IMG/VR virus record: IMGVR_UViG_3300047558_000137 | Coordinates: 182,859 to 246,858 of that record | Length of the DNA stretch: 64,000 nucleotides | Source: a virus | Reading direction: 5' to 3' (one strand) | In this document: piece by piece, positions 1 through 7,022 of the stretch | How the letters are laid out: each line of letters starts with the position of its first letter | How positions within the stretch are numbered: position 1 is the first letter of the stretch | Notes under the pieces: generated by a model | Database searches by the model: none | Seen by the model: the letters and a program-made list of their open reading frames with translations, nothing else | What the model was told of the DNA's origin: nothing | Position numbers and translations under genes: made by a program

Positions 1-20
1 TGTCGAATTCGTTCGTTCAT
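1..20 (-). CDS. 5' end of a MNER-family small protein, cut by the window edge
   Basis: The first 20 bases, read on the minus strand, give ATG followed by codons for NERIR. This is the exact start of the repeated small-protein family found in the 19-21 kb and 53-55.7 kb arrays. The ATG overlaps the stop of the next gene to the right (TAATG), the usual join in this genome. The rest lies outside the window. Function unknown. Confidence 0.75.
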
Positions 21-223
21 TAATATTTCCTTAATTGCTTAAGACCGATTACACCACAATGATCACATTTTCGTGCCTGGTAATCAATATCGTACCCGCC
101 TTCTCTGCGATGCATAGGTTTAGACCACTTAGTCCACTTATGTAATCCTAGCCAACACCATCGCCCCGTGGCTAGGAGCTCTTCGTCCTTTAGGAGACGA
201 AAGGTGTTTTCGGCTTCGTTCAC
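20..223 (-). CDS. small cysteine-containing phage protein, possible zinc knuckle
   Basis: A protein of 67 residues with an upstream Cys-Trp-Leu-Gly-Leu-His region and a C-terminal CDHCG pair, a pattern suggesting one small metal site (inference). Similar short proteins with a Trp-rich HKWTKW-type stretch and a terminal CxxC occur in many tailed phages, but I know no function. It overlaps its neighbours on both sides by 1-4 bases, so it is co-translated with them. Confidence 0.7.
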   Translation of the reverse strand: MNEAENTFRLLKDEELLATGRWCWLGLHKWTKWSKPMHRREGGYDIDYQARKCDHCGVIGLKQLRKY

Positions 224-507
224 GATGCATTACCTGCACTATCATAGTTGTAGAAGCGACCCGCTTCATCATTCCAATGGCGTGTGTCGTAGTACTGTGC
301 TGATACAGTATATCCTAGTAGGCCAAGTTCCAAGTTCATGCCAGCGTGATCTTGTCTAATAGCCCATCTAAACGATAAGCTAATAATTGTAGTATCACGA
401 TAGACTTCAAATTCTACAGCCTTCTTGCCAAGAACTGCACTGCGGTTGTAGATATTGTCCCAACGATCACTAAATGGATTGCTTAAATTAAAACTAAAAT
501 TAATCAT
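220..507 (-). CDS. conserved phage protein (RQDHAG / LELGLLGY motif)
   Basis: A 95-residue protein with central motifs RQDHAG, LELGLLGY and YDTRHWN. The same motif order occurs in small proteins of many tailed phages, none with a known function as far as I recall. There is no signal peptide or membrane segment. The start follows a GGAGTTGAAAA ribosome site formed by the last codons of the upstream gene. The stop overlaps the next start by four bases. Confidence 0.75.
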   Translation of the reverse strand: MINFSFNLSNPFSDRWDNIYNRSAVLGKKAVEFEVYRDTTIISLSFRWAIRQDHAGMNLELGLLGYTVSAQYYDTRHWNDEAGRFYNYDSAGNAS

Positions 508-844
508 TTTTCAACTCCGAAATGTTTTCTTCATACCACTTATCAGTTTGTTCCTGGATAAGTTCTTCCAATGCAATAACACTATTGACCCCGCACTCAA
601 CAACGCCTTCTTCACGCTCAGTGCGAACCTTGAGTTGTGGGTGAAATGGATTTGTTCGCCCTTCAACGGTTGAATCCCGAACAGGAATATACTGACTGCG
701 AACACGCTCAATACATTCCCGAATAATCAACTCAGCGAACCTTTCGTTGTATAGTTGGTCAAACTCTTTGTCACCACGTTTACTGCCAGACAAGACAGTA
801 TCACGAAATGCCTGTTCAGCAAGTTTTTTAATTTGTTCGTTCAT
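500..844 (-). CDS. MNER-family small protein (long divergent member)
   Basis: A 114-residue member of the repeated family: it begins MNEQIKKLAEQAF and has the family core RFAELIIRECIE near residues 48-60. The start was chosen at 844, not an in-frame codon 24 bases upstream, because AGGAGA lies six bases ahead and the ATGA overlaps the previous stop. Its end carries the family DNA string ACATTTCGGAGTTGAA, but in another frame, so the protein ends NISELKND, not HFGVEE. Function unknown. Confidence 0.75.
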   Translation of the reverse strand: MNEQIKKLAEQAFRDTVLSGSKRGDKEFDQLYNERFAELIIRECIERVRSQYIPVRDSTVEGRTNPFHPQLKVRTEREEGVVECGVNSVIALEELIQEQTDKWYEENISELKND

Positions 845-1176
845 GCTTTCTCCTGTAAGATTTCCCATACATGCGCTTTTTCAATTCGATCAGCGTACTC
901 TGTTCTACATCCGTCAACATCTTTAAGCCAACGATGAACTGATGATGTGCTACCCCATGCAGCACTAGGAATAGCGTGTCCAAGAAACTTGACAATATCT
1001 ATTAGTGCTTCTCGATTAATATGATCGGCGCTCCAAGCCGCACCTGCTAGGTCATTAGACAATACTGACGTAAGAAACCTTCCGGGCTCGTAGCCGCGTA
1101 ACAGATAATCTTCTAGTGCCCGTGCTGTGTGCTCAGGAACACCAGTGCCATCGTATTTGAGAAGTAGTTTTGACAT
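841..1176 (-). CDS. conserved small phage protein (EHTARALEDYL / YEPGRFLTSVL)
   Basis: A soluble 111-residue protein. The motifs EHTARALEDYL, GYEPGRFLTSVLSNDL and AWGS...VHRWL recur in small proteins of unknown function from many phages (family memory, no name). It is the first gene of the leftward operon that runs off the left edge. Its TATAAT box ends only six bases before the ATG, so the mRNA may be leaderless. Confidence 0.75.
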   Translation of the reverse strand: MSKLLLKYDGTGVPEHTARALEDYLLRGYEPGRFLTSVLSNDLAGAAWSADHINREALIDIVKFLGHAIPSAAWGSTSSVHRWLKDVDGCRTEYADRIEKAHVWEILQEKA

Positions 1177-1182
1177 GTGCTA

Positions 1183-1188
1183 ATTATA
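1183..1188 (-). promoter_or_regulatory. extended -10 promoter, probably leaderless
   Basis: Minus-strand TGCTATAAT (extended -10) ends six bases before the ATG at 1176. With the usual distance from box to start site, transcription would begin at about the A of the ATG. The same spacing is seen before 16544 and 48539. No convincing -35 box. Confidence 0.6.
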
Positions 1189-1221
1189 GCACAGATTGGA
1201 TTTTATTCTAGGTAATACTTT

Positions 1222-2328
1222 TTACTTACCCAAACAGTAATGCTTACTGAATACACCCTTGGTACGCAATAACTGGTTTGGCGATACTGCCACAAACGCA
1301 TTTAGGTACTCTAAGAATGGTTTATCGGATGCAAGATTGTAAATTCCCTTGATGTAATTTAATGCCAACGGATCGTGGCTTTTAAATTTCTCTTGCAGTA
1401 CTGGCTCAGCAGTAGACAGATCTGTGTTATCTACTATTCCATTGGAATCTAATGAAATTGACAATATCTTAGTGTGTACTTGTTTCTGTAATGCACTAAC
1501 GCCGGGTGTTAATTCATCGTGGCGTCCACACGAACGAGCAAATCCCCTGTGCCCAGAAACACCTTCAGGGAATAGGTGTTCAGCTTCTGTGCCTTCATAT
1601 AATTCAACTGGCAACTTAGACACAGCCTGTTTTAATAAATGGCTTTGTTTAAGTAAAATTTTGGGTTCTAAAAAGAAACATTCTAATCTGTTGTCAGCAC
1701 CAAATACCTGTCGCATTGGTAAGTCTTTTTGTCTAGACCACCACAGACCATTTTTGTATATTAGGAATGGTTTTTCATGTCCCGAAATCATTGCCCAATT
1801 TCGGCCATTATATTTTTGTTCGCATTGAATATTAGCAACAGGGTCAGTTACACAATTAGTAAATGTTCTAATGTCTCCGAGATTTTTGTAAACCCAGTCT
1901 TCACTGTCGATAAACTGTTCTCTAATACTGCTATCTAATTTGTCAACAAATGATAACTTAGTCGTTTTATCCCAATGATTATTAATTAGCCAATTAAATT
2001 GAGATGCTGGCATATATTTGAGATCGGCATTGCCAACACATATAATTTCATCTATGTGAATTTTGTTTCTAGCAAATACATTATAAATTGTTTGGCTATC
2101 AGTGCCGCCGGACCAATAGAATACTAGTATGTCATACTTGTCCCTGATCCTACGTGCATGTTGATCCATCAATTCTTCAATTGATTCAGTTGGATTAACG
2201 GTCCAATCTAATTTGTCGTACTCGGCGGTATTGCAATAGAATTGTACAGGTGCACCGCTTAGATAACTTTCGTATTGGGCCAGATATATATTATGGAAAC
2301 GTTTTCCATTTACTATATAGTAGTACAT
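1222..2328 (-). CDS. PP-loop ATP pyrophosphatase-like protein
   Basis: A 368-residue protein with the PP-loop signature SGGTDSQT at about residues 72-79, after a strand ILVFYW. This is the ATP-binding site of the adenine nucleotide alpha-hydrolase superfamily (PAPS reductase, QueC, TtcA, asparagine synthase types), whose members adenylate a substrate. The long C-terminal part has no motif I recognise, so the substrate is unknown. It is coupled (TAATG) to the upstream Bug-family gene. QueC-like activity is possible but it is much longer than QueC. Confidence 0.7.
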   Translation of the reverse strand: MYYYIVNGKRFHNIYLAQYESYLSGAPVQFYCNTAEYDKLDWTVNPTESIEELMDQHARRIRDKYDILVFYWSGGTDSQTIYNVFARNKIHIDEIICVGNADLKYMPASQFNWLINNHWDKTTKLSFVDKLDSSIREQFIDSEDWVYKNLGDIRTFTNCVTDPVANIQCEQKYNGRNWAMISGHEKPFLIYKNGLWWSRQKDLPMRQVFGADNRLECFFLEPKILLKQSHLLKQAVSKLPVELYEGTEAEHLFPEGVSGHRGFARSCGRHDELTPGVSALQKQVHTKILSISLDSNGIVDNTDLSTAEPVLQEKFKSHDPLALNYIKGIYNLASDKPFLEYLNAFVAVSPNQLLRTKGVFSKHYCLGK

Positions 2329-3266
2329 TATTGTTTGATATTATAGTCGCGAAACAGTTGCAAATAACTATTAGCAATTCTGTTTTGATCGCGCATTAGA
2401 TCTGTCGGCGGTGTGCTGTTAGGGTCAATAATAAATGAACGTACTAACTCCTGCTTAAATTCGCCTGCCATAAGGGTATGTATCTCTTTACGTAGACGTT
2501 GTACAACATCAGCCGGAGTTCCTGCAGGTGCCCAGACTCCAAACCATTGGTCACGGCCAGCAAACTGTGGGTATCCTAAACTACGCAATGTTGGTACTCC
2601 GGGCAATTCACGATATGGCTGGTCTGCTACTACAGCAATAGCTCGTAGTTTGCCTGTCTGTACATGAGGTAACACAGCCTGAGGAACAGCAGTCATAAAG
2701 TCTAATTGACCACTTAACAAATCCTGTGTAGCCAATGGCTGTCCCTTATAAGGAACGTGCGTCATATTGGTGTTAGTAATTTGACTTAGCATAGCAGAGA
2801 ATACGTGTTGAGCATTACCTGCGCCAGGCGAACCATAATTAAGAGTTCTTGTACGTGCAAGTTCAACTAACTGTCTAATATCCTGAATGCCTGAACTAGA
2901 ATTTACTGCAACTACCATAGGTAACACTGTCCCAACATAGGCCACAGGAATTAAATCTGTTTTGTAGTCGTAAGGCGGATCAGTCATAAAGTGTGTGCTT
3001 ATGGCCAATACTGCCACCGAGCTTAACAACAATGTGCGACCATCTGGTGTGCTTTTTGCCACGTGTGCAGAACCAATTGTAGTGTTTGCACCTGGACGGT
3101 TTTCTACAATTACAGGACGTTCTGATGTGGACATATTTTTTGCTAGTAATCTAGCAATAGTATCATTACCGCCGCCGGGACTATATGGAACTACAATTTT
3201 AGTTTCGTTTGCATGAACACACAAAGAAATTGCCATAGAAGCAATTACAATTATTTTTTTAATCAT
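2328..3266 (-). CDS. Bug/TctC-family periplasmic solute-binding protein
   Basis: A 312-residue protein with a signal peptide (MIKK, hydrophobic core, cleavage near HANE at residues 18-21). It matches the Bug receptor family: VVPYSPGGGNDTIAR near residue 26, VENRPGANTTIGS, then YGSPGAGNAQH, THVPYKG and a late LPGVPTLRSLGYP. Bug proteins bind carboxylates for tripartite tricarboxylate transporters and are hugely expanded in Burkholderiales. Length and motif order are those of a complete protein. No TctA/TctB partners are here. Carriage by a phage suggests an auxiliary metabolic gene taken from the host. It lies directly downstream of the tmRNA coding segment. Confidence 0.88.
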   Translation of the reverse strand: MIKKIIVIASMAISLCVHANETKIVVPYSPGGGNDTIARLLAKNMSTSERPVIVENRPGANTTIGSAHVAKSTPDGRTLLLSSVAVLAISTHFMTDPPYDYKTDLIPVAYVGTVLPMVVAVNSSSGIQDIRQLVELARTRTLNYGSPGAGNAQHVFSAMLSQITNTNMTHVPYKGQPLATQDLLSGQLDFMTAVPQAVLPHVQTGKLRAIAVVADQPYRELPGVPTLRSLGYPQFAGRDQWFGVWAPAGTPADVVQRLRKEIHTLMAGEFKQELVRSFIIDPNSTPPTDLMRDQNRIANSYLQLFRDYNIKQ

Positions 3267-3284
3267 TGGATATATGTATTTGAA

Positions 3285-3476
3285 TAGTGGTAGCTTATTC
3301 TGTTACGAGGAAAGCTACCGAAACCCTAGGCGGCGTTTAGGCTACCAATGCGAACTGTGAGTCGTTTGCGTTTACTTTTTTGCTTCTACGGCCGGGAAAC
3401 CCCAACCCTAAGGGCTTTCACATTGCCCTGCTGTCCACTCTGTTACTCTTGACCCAATCGATCCTGTGTCAGGCCC
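3285..3476 (-). ncRNA. ssrA: tmRNA, coding (tag) piece of a circularly permuted two-piece ssrA
   Basis: On the minus strand the piece starts at 3476 with GGGCCTG, the 5' half of the acceptor stem. It continues through a GGGC/GCCC hairpin region to the resume codon GCA at 3367-3369, preceded by AAAAAAGTAAAC. The tag frame 3337-3369 encodes ANDSQFALVA then TAA, close to bacterial AND...ALAA tags. After the stop, an 8-bp GGTAGCTT/AAGCTACC hairpin closes the piece; its exact 3' end (about 3285) is uncertain. tmRNA rescues stalled ribosomes and marks the peptide for proteases such as ClpXP. The order (acceptor piece upstream, coding piece downstream) shows permutation. Confidence 0.9.
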
Positions 3477-3552
3477 ATTATAAAACACACTAAGCACGAC
3501 TACATTGCCAAAAAGACCTGGAAGTCAAAAACAATGTACATAATGTGTTTTA

Positions 3553-3618
3553 TGGTGGACCTGGGCGGCACTGCCCCGCCGTCTTGAATCCTTTTCTCTT
3601 TGCTTCATACAGCAATAA
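3553..3618 (-). ncRNA. ssrA: tmRNA, acceptor piece of the permuted ssrA
   Basis: The minus-strand RNA ends CAGGTCC-ACCA at 3553. CAGGTCC pairs with GGGCCTG at 3470-3476 and gives a G3-U70 wobble, the alanine identity element. Discriminator A and CCA are encoded. A 5-bp GGCGG/CCGCC stem with a 7-base loop (GGCAGTG, not the usual TTC-type) sits where the T arm should be. TGCTGT at 3609-3614 can pair with ACAGCA of the coding piece (helix 2). The 76-base intervening segment 3477-3552 is closed by a 9-bp TAAAACACA/TGTGTTTTA stem that would hold the precursor together for processing. The 5' end is estimated. Confidence 0.88.
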
Positions 3619-3619
3619 C

Positions 3620-4063
3620 TTAATACTCTTCTACTTTAACAATCTTTGCGGCAGTTGTCAAATATTCCCACACACTTTCATTGTAGTGTGGCTTACCTGC
3701 CCAATAGTTTTCTGCCGCTGATTTAACTTCAGCACTGTCAATTGCATGTCCGTCACCGATTAACATACTTACTTCACTGCCCCAGTTTAGATCGTGACGT
3801 TGCACAGGACCTTCTGGGACTACAGTAAATAACCAATCAGTTGCACCACCAGCTAAATCTACATCATCTGGATCGCTACACATAAAAACACTTTGCTTAT
3901 GTGATAGCATGTTTTGTGGACGATACATTTCCAATGGACGATAAAAGTCCGTATGCCCCCAATTGGCCTCATAGTTGTTGCGTGGGGTTAGAACTGTACC
4001 TACTGGTAATTCTGTGGAACTGCCGTGGTAAAATGTTGGACTAGTAATCTCTGTAATACGCAT
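3620..4063 (-). CDS. conserved phage protein, possibly ADP-ribosyltransferase-like
   Basis: A 147-residue protein: FYHGSSTELPVGTVLTPR at residues 12-28, VFMCSDPDDVDLAGGATDW near 60-77, RHDLNWGSEVSML near 90-102, and a final ESVWEYLTTAA. The YHGS...L-x-x-G start and a late acidic motif recall the fold of ART-type enzymes, but this is only a resemblance. The family is common in phages and has no proven activity that I know. Its 153-bp upstream region is structured and ends in TATAAATA four bases before the ATG. Its stop touches the 5' end of the tmRNA acceptor piece. Confidence 0.75.
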   Translation of the reverse strand: MRITEITSPTFYHGSSTELPVGTVLTPRNNYEANWGHTDFYRPLEMYRPQNMLSHKQSVFMCSDPDDVDLAGGATDWLFTVVPEGPVQRHDLNWGSEVSMLIGDGHAIDSAEVKSAAENYWAGKPHYNESVWEYLTTAAKIVKVEEY

Positions 4064-4216
4064 TTTATATTTATATCCAAGTTGGTCAACAATCTGACTT
4101 GACAGATAGTAGGCTCAACCAACCTAGTGTTCCGGGCTCATTTCGTGTCTTCTTGGATACAAATAGGTTGCCCTACCGAAGTAGGGCTACCACATTAACT
4201 AAGGAGAAATCCGCAA
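4064..4216 (-). ncRNA. structured untranslated region, candidate regulatory RNA
   Basis: No reading frame fits here. On the minus strand there is a 7-bp hairpin with a UUCG loop (GCCCTAC-TTCG-GTAGGGC, 4170-4187), a CAACCTA/TAGGTTG pair, a distant TATCCAAG/CTTGGATA pair, GTTGGT/ACCAAC, and a nested ATCTG/CAGAT hairpin just before the start of the 3620-4063 gene. The pairings are compatible with a multi-armed or pseudoknotted leader. It matches no riboswitch I know. Confidence 0.4.
4068..4075 (-). promoter_or_regulatory. late promoter box TATAAATA
   Basis: An exact T4-type late -10 box, TATAAATA, lies four bases before the ATG at 4063. If used, the transcript would start at or inside the start codon. 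It may be a chance AT-rich match, but other genes here show the same close spacing. Confidence 0.4.
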
Positions 4217-4540
4217 TTAAGCGGCTGCTTTTTCTGCGGCACGAGCTTGGATAGACTCCATGCTAGGCTTAACAGCCTTGGCCTTAACAGTTGCCACAGC
4301 ATTATACTTGGCATCTGCTGTGTCAATGGCTTCTTTGTATGCGGCATTAGAATACAAGTCAGTTGTTTTGAGATGGCTAACCAACTCAGCTTTGGTCATG
4401 GCCTTGGGCAACTCAAACAGTTGCACATCTGTGTCTGTCTTTGCCAAGATCTTGACACGGGTCATGTCGGTTGCAAAGCGAACTTTGTAACCAGATTTGC
4501 ACTTACTAACACCACCAACTTTAAAAAGTTTATCAGTCAT
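4217..4540 (-). CDS. small basic Ala/Lys-rich phage protein
   Basis: A 107-residue protein with no membrane segment. The N-terminal half (FKVGGVSKCKSGYKVRFATD) looks like a small beta domain; the C-terminal third is a predicted helix rich in Ala and Lys. The start follows GGAGTAAATT. It is the last gene of a leftward group with 4652-4780 and 4795-5130. Function unknown. Confidence 0.7.
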   Translation of the reverse strand: MTDKLFKVGGVSKCKSGYKVRFATDMTRVKILAKTDTDVQLFELPKAMTKAELVSHLKTTDLYSNAAYKEAIDTADAKYNAVATVKAKAVKPSMESIQARAAEKAAA

Positions 4541-4651
4541 AATTTACTCCATAAAAAGACTGTTGTTGAAATGTCCACACACTGGACATATTCAAATTGT
4601 AGTTGAAACCGAATTTAGCGTCAACCACAATTTGAACCTTGTTTGCCCATT

Positions 4652-4780
4652 TTACTGGGCCAATTCCTTGCTGTGCTCTTTAACAGCACCAATACCGTTG
4701 TCCAGAATTCGAGCAACACCGCTAAAGCCGACTGTGGCTACAACGATGCCCAAAATGAATCCAATTAGAATGTTACGCAT
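4652..4780 (-). CDS. 42-residue single-pass membrane protein
   Basis: Reads MRNILIGFILGIVVATVGF and on to residue 42. Residues 4-22 form one transmembrane helix rich in Gly, followed by a short polar tail (GVARILDNGIGAVKEH). Nearly identical tiny membrane proteins occur in many aquatic T4-like phages (recalled, no name). GGCCC rather than a strong SD precedes the ATG. Confidence 0.65.
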   Translation of the reverse strand: MRNILIGFILGIVVATVGFSGVARILDNGIGAVKEHSKELAQ

Positions 4781-4794
4781 TTTGGGCCTCTTGA

Positions 4795-5130
4795 TTAACG
4801 GGTAAGTTTGTACATTGTGCCTTTGGGAGTAACTTTACCCCAGACACCTTCTTTGGCCCAATCTGCTTCGAGCAGTTTGAGAGCTTGGCCATCTGTAATA
4901 CGATAGCCAATTGCAACTTTTACATAGGCTGTTTTCTTGTCATAGCTAACAGGGTAAATAGTTCCTTCAATAACCTCGCCAAGTCCAATTTTGACTTTTT
5001 CCAAAAGGAGACTCTGTTTATCAGTATAAAGGCTACGATTAACGCTGTTCTTCATACGACGGTCGAGCCATGCGCCGCCCTTGCGGGTAGGGGGTGCTTC
5101 GTTTGAAAAATTAGAAACAATAACTTGCAT
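4795..5130 (-). CDS. conserved small phage protein
   Basis: A 111-residue soluble protein. Residues 45-111 (KIGLGEVIEGTIYPVSYDKKTAYVKV...) look like a small beta-barrel, and the N-terminus is basic (RKGGAWLDRRMKNSV). It is the first gene after the early promoter at 5185-5190 and has a good site, CAGGAGTG, before the ATG. Function unknown. Confidence 0.72.
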   Translation of the reverse strand: MQVIVSNFSNEAPPTRKGGAWLDRRMKNSVNRSLYTDKQSLLLEKVKIGLGEVIEGTIYPVSYDKKTAYVKVAIGYRITDGQALKLLEADWAKEGVWGKVTPKGTMYKLTR

Positions 5131-5184
5131 TTTTACACTCCTGTGTGTAGTTAAAAAATGTTGCTTGTTTGTTGCAACACCTTA

Positions 5185-5245
5185 ATTATACAACAGAAAT
5201 GGGCTGTTTTTGCCCAGAATTCCCAAATTGTTGCAGAAATACAAC
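5185..5245 (-). promoter_or_regulatory. early promoter with upstream palindromic element (site A)
   Basis: The -10 box TATAAT is at 5185-5190, with no clear -35 box. The palindrome GTTGCA-GAAA-TACAAC lies at 5230-5245, 40 bp upstream of the box. A second, perfect TGTTGCAACA at 5170-5179 lies just downstream, near +1. The same GTTGYA-N4-TRCAAC element recurs at 18980, 22542 and 51902 at nearly the same distance, so it is likely a binding site for a regulator. Confidence 0.6.
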
Positions 5246-5275
5246 GGGCACAAAAGTAATACTCAAGTATTAAGT

Positions 5276-5283
5276 TATAAATA
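5276..5283 (+). promoter_or_regulatory. late promoter box TATAAATA
   Basis: A perfect T4-type late -10 box, followed 20 bases later by the ATG of the plus-strand gene at 5304, with AAAGGA in between as ribosome site. Spacing and strand fit a late structural gene. Confidence 0.7.
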
Positions 5284-5303
5284 CACTAATAAAGGATTCC
5301 TAC

Positions 5304-5870
5304 ATGATCACCGAAATTAAAAAATCAAAGCGCTCTAGCACGTCAGTACAATTTTATAATGAGTCTGGCTCTGCAATTCATGCTGCCGTAGCTGCCGCTG
5401 GACAAACATTCATTGATGCAGGAAAAGTAACTGTCAATGAAACATTAAGCGACGATGGACTTACAAAAACATACACAACTACGTTTGCTGATTTAGAAAC
5501 ATACGGTCAAGTTGATTCATTAAAAACTGTTGCAATGGATTTGGATTTCTTGGACTATGTTGGATCACATGGATTCCCATTGTTACCTGACCATTATGTA
5601 CAAACTGGTATTGAGCAACCATTTGATCATATTATAACCTATTCGTTTCCTGAAGGCGCAACAAATGCAGATGGCGAAGAATTAATTACAGCTATTCCGG
5701 CTGCGGCATTGAGCAACTATGTATCAGATGTTAATGTTACTGCAACTAGCGTTGCTATTACCTATAGATTTAATAATTCAACAGAATTTACACAGAATCA
5801 TTTTAACGATCTTCCGTATTTGACTCAATGGCCAAATGTAAGCCGCACTCTTTCTTATCAACTTGTATAA
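5304..5870 (+). CDS. probable late/structural protein
   Basis: A 188-residue acidic protein, one of only six plus-strand genes. There is no signal peptide and no membrane segment; Thr, Ser, Val and Ala-rich strands suggest a beta protein. It has its own late promoter (5276-5283) and ribosome site (AAAGGA) and is followed by a strong terminator, so it is a single-gene late unit. A virion role is inferred from the promoter only; I do not recognise the sequence. Confidence 0.65.
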   Translation: MITEIKKSKRSSTSVQFYNESGSAIHAAVAAAGQTFIDAGKVTVNETLSDDGLTKTYTTTFADLETYGQVDSLKTVAMDLDFLDYVGSHGFPLLPDHYVQTGIEQPFDHIITYSFPEGATNADGEELITAIPAAALSNYVSDVNVTATSVAITYRFNNSTEFTQNHFNDLPYLTQWPNVSRTLSYQLV

Positions 5871-5888
5871 TAACAATAACAGTTCAAC

Positions 5889-5916
5889 AAAAAACCCGCC
5901 TAGGCGGGTTTTGTTT
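5889..5916. terminator. bidirectional rho-independent terminator
   Basis: AAAACCCGCC-TA-GGCGGGTTTT is a near-perfect GC-rich stem with A and T runs on both sides. It separates the plus-strand gene ending at 5870 from the minus-strand nuclease ending at 5931 and can stop transcripts from both. Confidence 0.9.
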
Positions 5917-5930
5917 TGGGTAAACAGATC

Positions 5931-6755
5931 TTACTCTGCGTTCTTACCGCATTTAGCACGTTTAGCATTTGTTAACGCACCAAAGTCCACTGGCCATTCT
6001 TGACCAGGTGCAAGTTCTTTGGCGTTAGCTGGAAACTTATATTGTACACCAGCTTGTTGTTGAATCTGTGCTACTGGAACACGGAACTTAGTTAAGTCAT
6101 TGCCTAGGTTAACATAGGGCTTGGTGTGCGGAAATGCCCATCCAGCAACTGCACCTGTAGCATTGTTAATTACAATTTTATAATATCCATGTGGAACAAT
6201 GATATCTTTCTTTGCACCGATAAACTCATCACCAGCGCCATAGAATGCGCCAACGTATATCGTAAAGGGTTGATTCAGTTGTACCGACCATCCTCTTACA
6301 GACGTTTCCAGTAATTTCCATATCCCACGATTTAGGCTTCCGTGTTGTGGGTACATATTTGTCATTAAAAAACTTTCGTACTCTACAATAGCACTCCAGC
6401 TTAAATCACCGTCTGGGGCAGCGTGTCCTTTATCGTAGCCAGTGCCAGCGTAATCATCTGGACGAGCACCACCTTGTACACTTGCGTCGGCAACGAAAGC
6501 GTTTGTGCGTGGGAAACAACCCAATGCGTTTTGTGGTAACAATGTGTAGGCTACATAAGCAGGTATCTTGACAGGAGCATCATATGCTACTAGGTATGCT
6601 TCACGGCAAATAGGTTGCACTTGACGTGCTGTTTGTGCAAAGCCGTACGGGCTATGTGGTTGGCAAGCCTGTGGTGCCAATGGAGCTCGTTGATCCCAAG
6701 CATAACCTGATATGCTTAACGCCGCGAGAATTAGTGAAAAGAGAATTTTTTTCAT
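5931..6755 (-). CDS. secreted DNA/RNA non-specific endonuclease
   Basis: A 274-residue protein with a signal peptide (MKKILFSLILAALSISGYA). The beta-beta-alpha-metal nuclease signature is complete: DKGHAAPDGD near residues 108-117 with the catalytic His, then NMYPQHGSLNRGIWKLLE near 132-149, which supplies the metal-binding Asn. Family members degrade both DNA and RNA. Export to the periplasm suggests a role against competing DNA or in nucleotide scavenging (inference). Good ribosome site AAAGGACTTTCG. It faces the bidirectional terminator. Confidence 0.9.
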   Translation of the reverse strand: MKKILFSLILAALSISGYAWDQRAPLAPQACQPHSPYGFAQTARQVQPICREAYLVAYDAPVKIPAYVAYTLLPQNALGCFPRTNAFVADASVQGGARPDDYAGTGYDKGHAAPDGDLSWSAIVEYESFLMTNMYPQHGSLNRGIWKLLETSVRGWSVQLNQPFTIYVGAFYGAGDEFIGAKKDIIVPHGYYKIVINNATGAVAGWAFPHTKPYVNLGNDLTKFRVPVAQIQQQAGVQYKFPANAKELAPGQEWPVDFGALTNAKRAKCGKNAE

Positions 6756-6806
6756 CGAAAGTCCTTTATAATGGTAAAGTATTTACCAAATTTTGGACTA
6801 ACTTTG

Positions 6807-7022
6807 TCAGTCAAACTTTGCTAACTGTGTGTAGTAGTCGGGGCGCTCTTTAAGATGATCTAGAGCGATTTCACGGGCGGTTGCTGTGTTTTTTGTATGC
6901 TCATGTTCCACGGAGATACCTTTAGCTAACTGTTGTTTAATATATTCAACAGATACACTGTGTCGCTTGGCCAACTGCTCAGGGGACAGTGTGGGTTTAT
7001 CAAGTATCTCGTGTGCTCTCAT
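6807..7022 (-). CDS. DUF5661-like small protein
   Basis: A 71-residue protein with LAKRHSVSVEYIKQQLAKGI, then EHEHTK, then AREIALDHLKERPDYYTQL. This is the pattern of the DUF5661 family, frequent in phage structural neighbourhoods; function unknown. The ATG overlaps the preceding stop by one base. Confidence 0.8.
   Translation of the reverse strand: MRAHEILDKPTLSPEQLAKRHSVSVEYIKQQLAKGISVEHEHTKNTATAREIALDHLKERPDYYTQLAKFD

Noticed and set aside
4160-4195. Glutamine-riboswitch-like CCGAAGTAGGG on the plus strand
   Set aside because: No downstream plus-strand gene and the rest of the motif is absent; the hairpin reads better on the minus strand.
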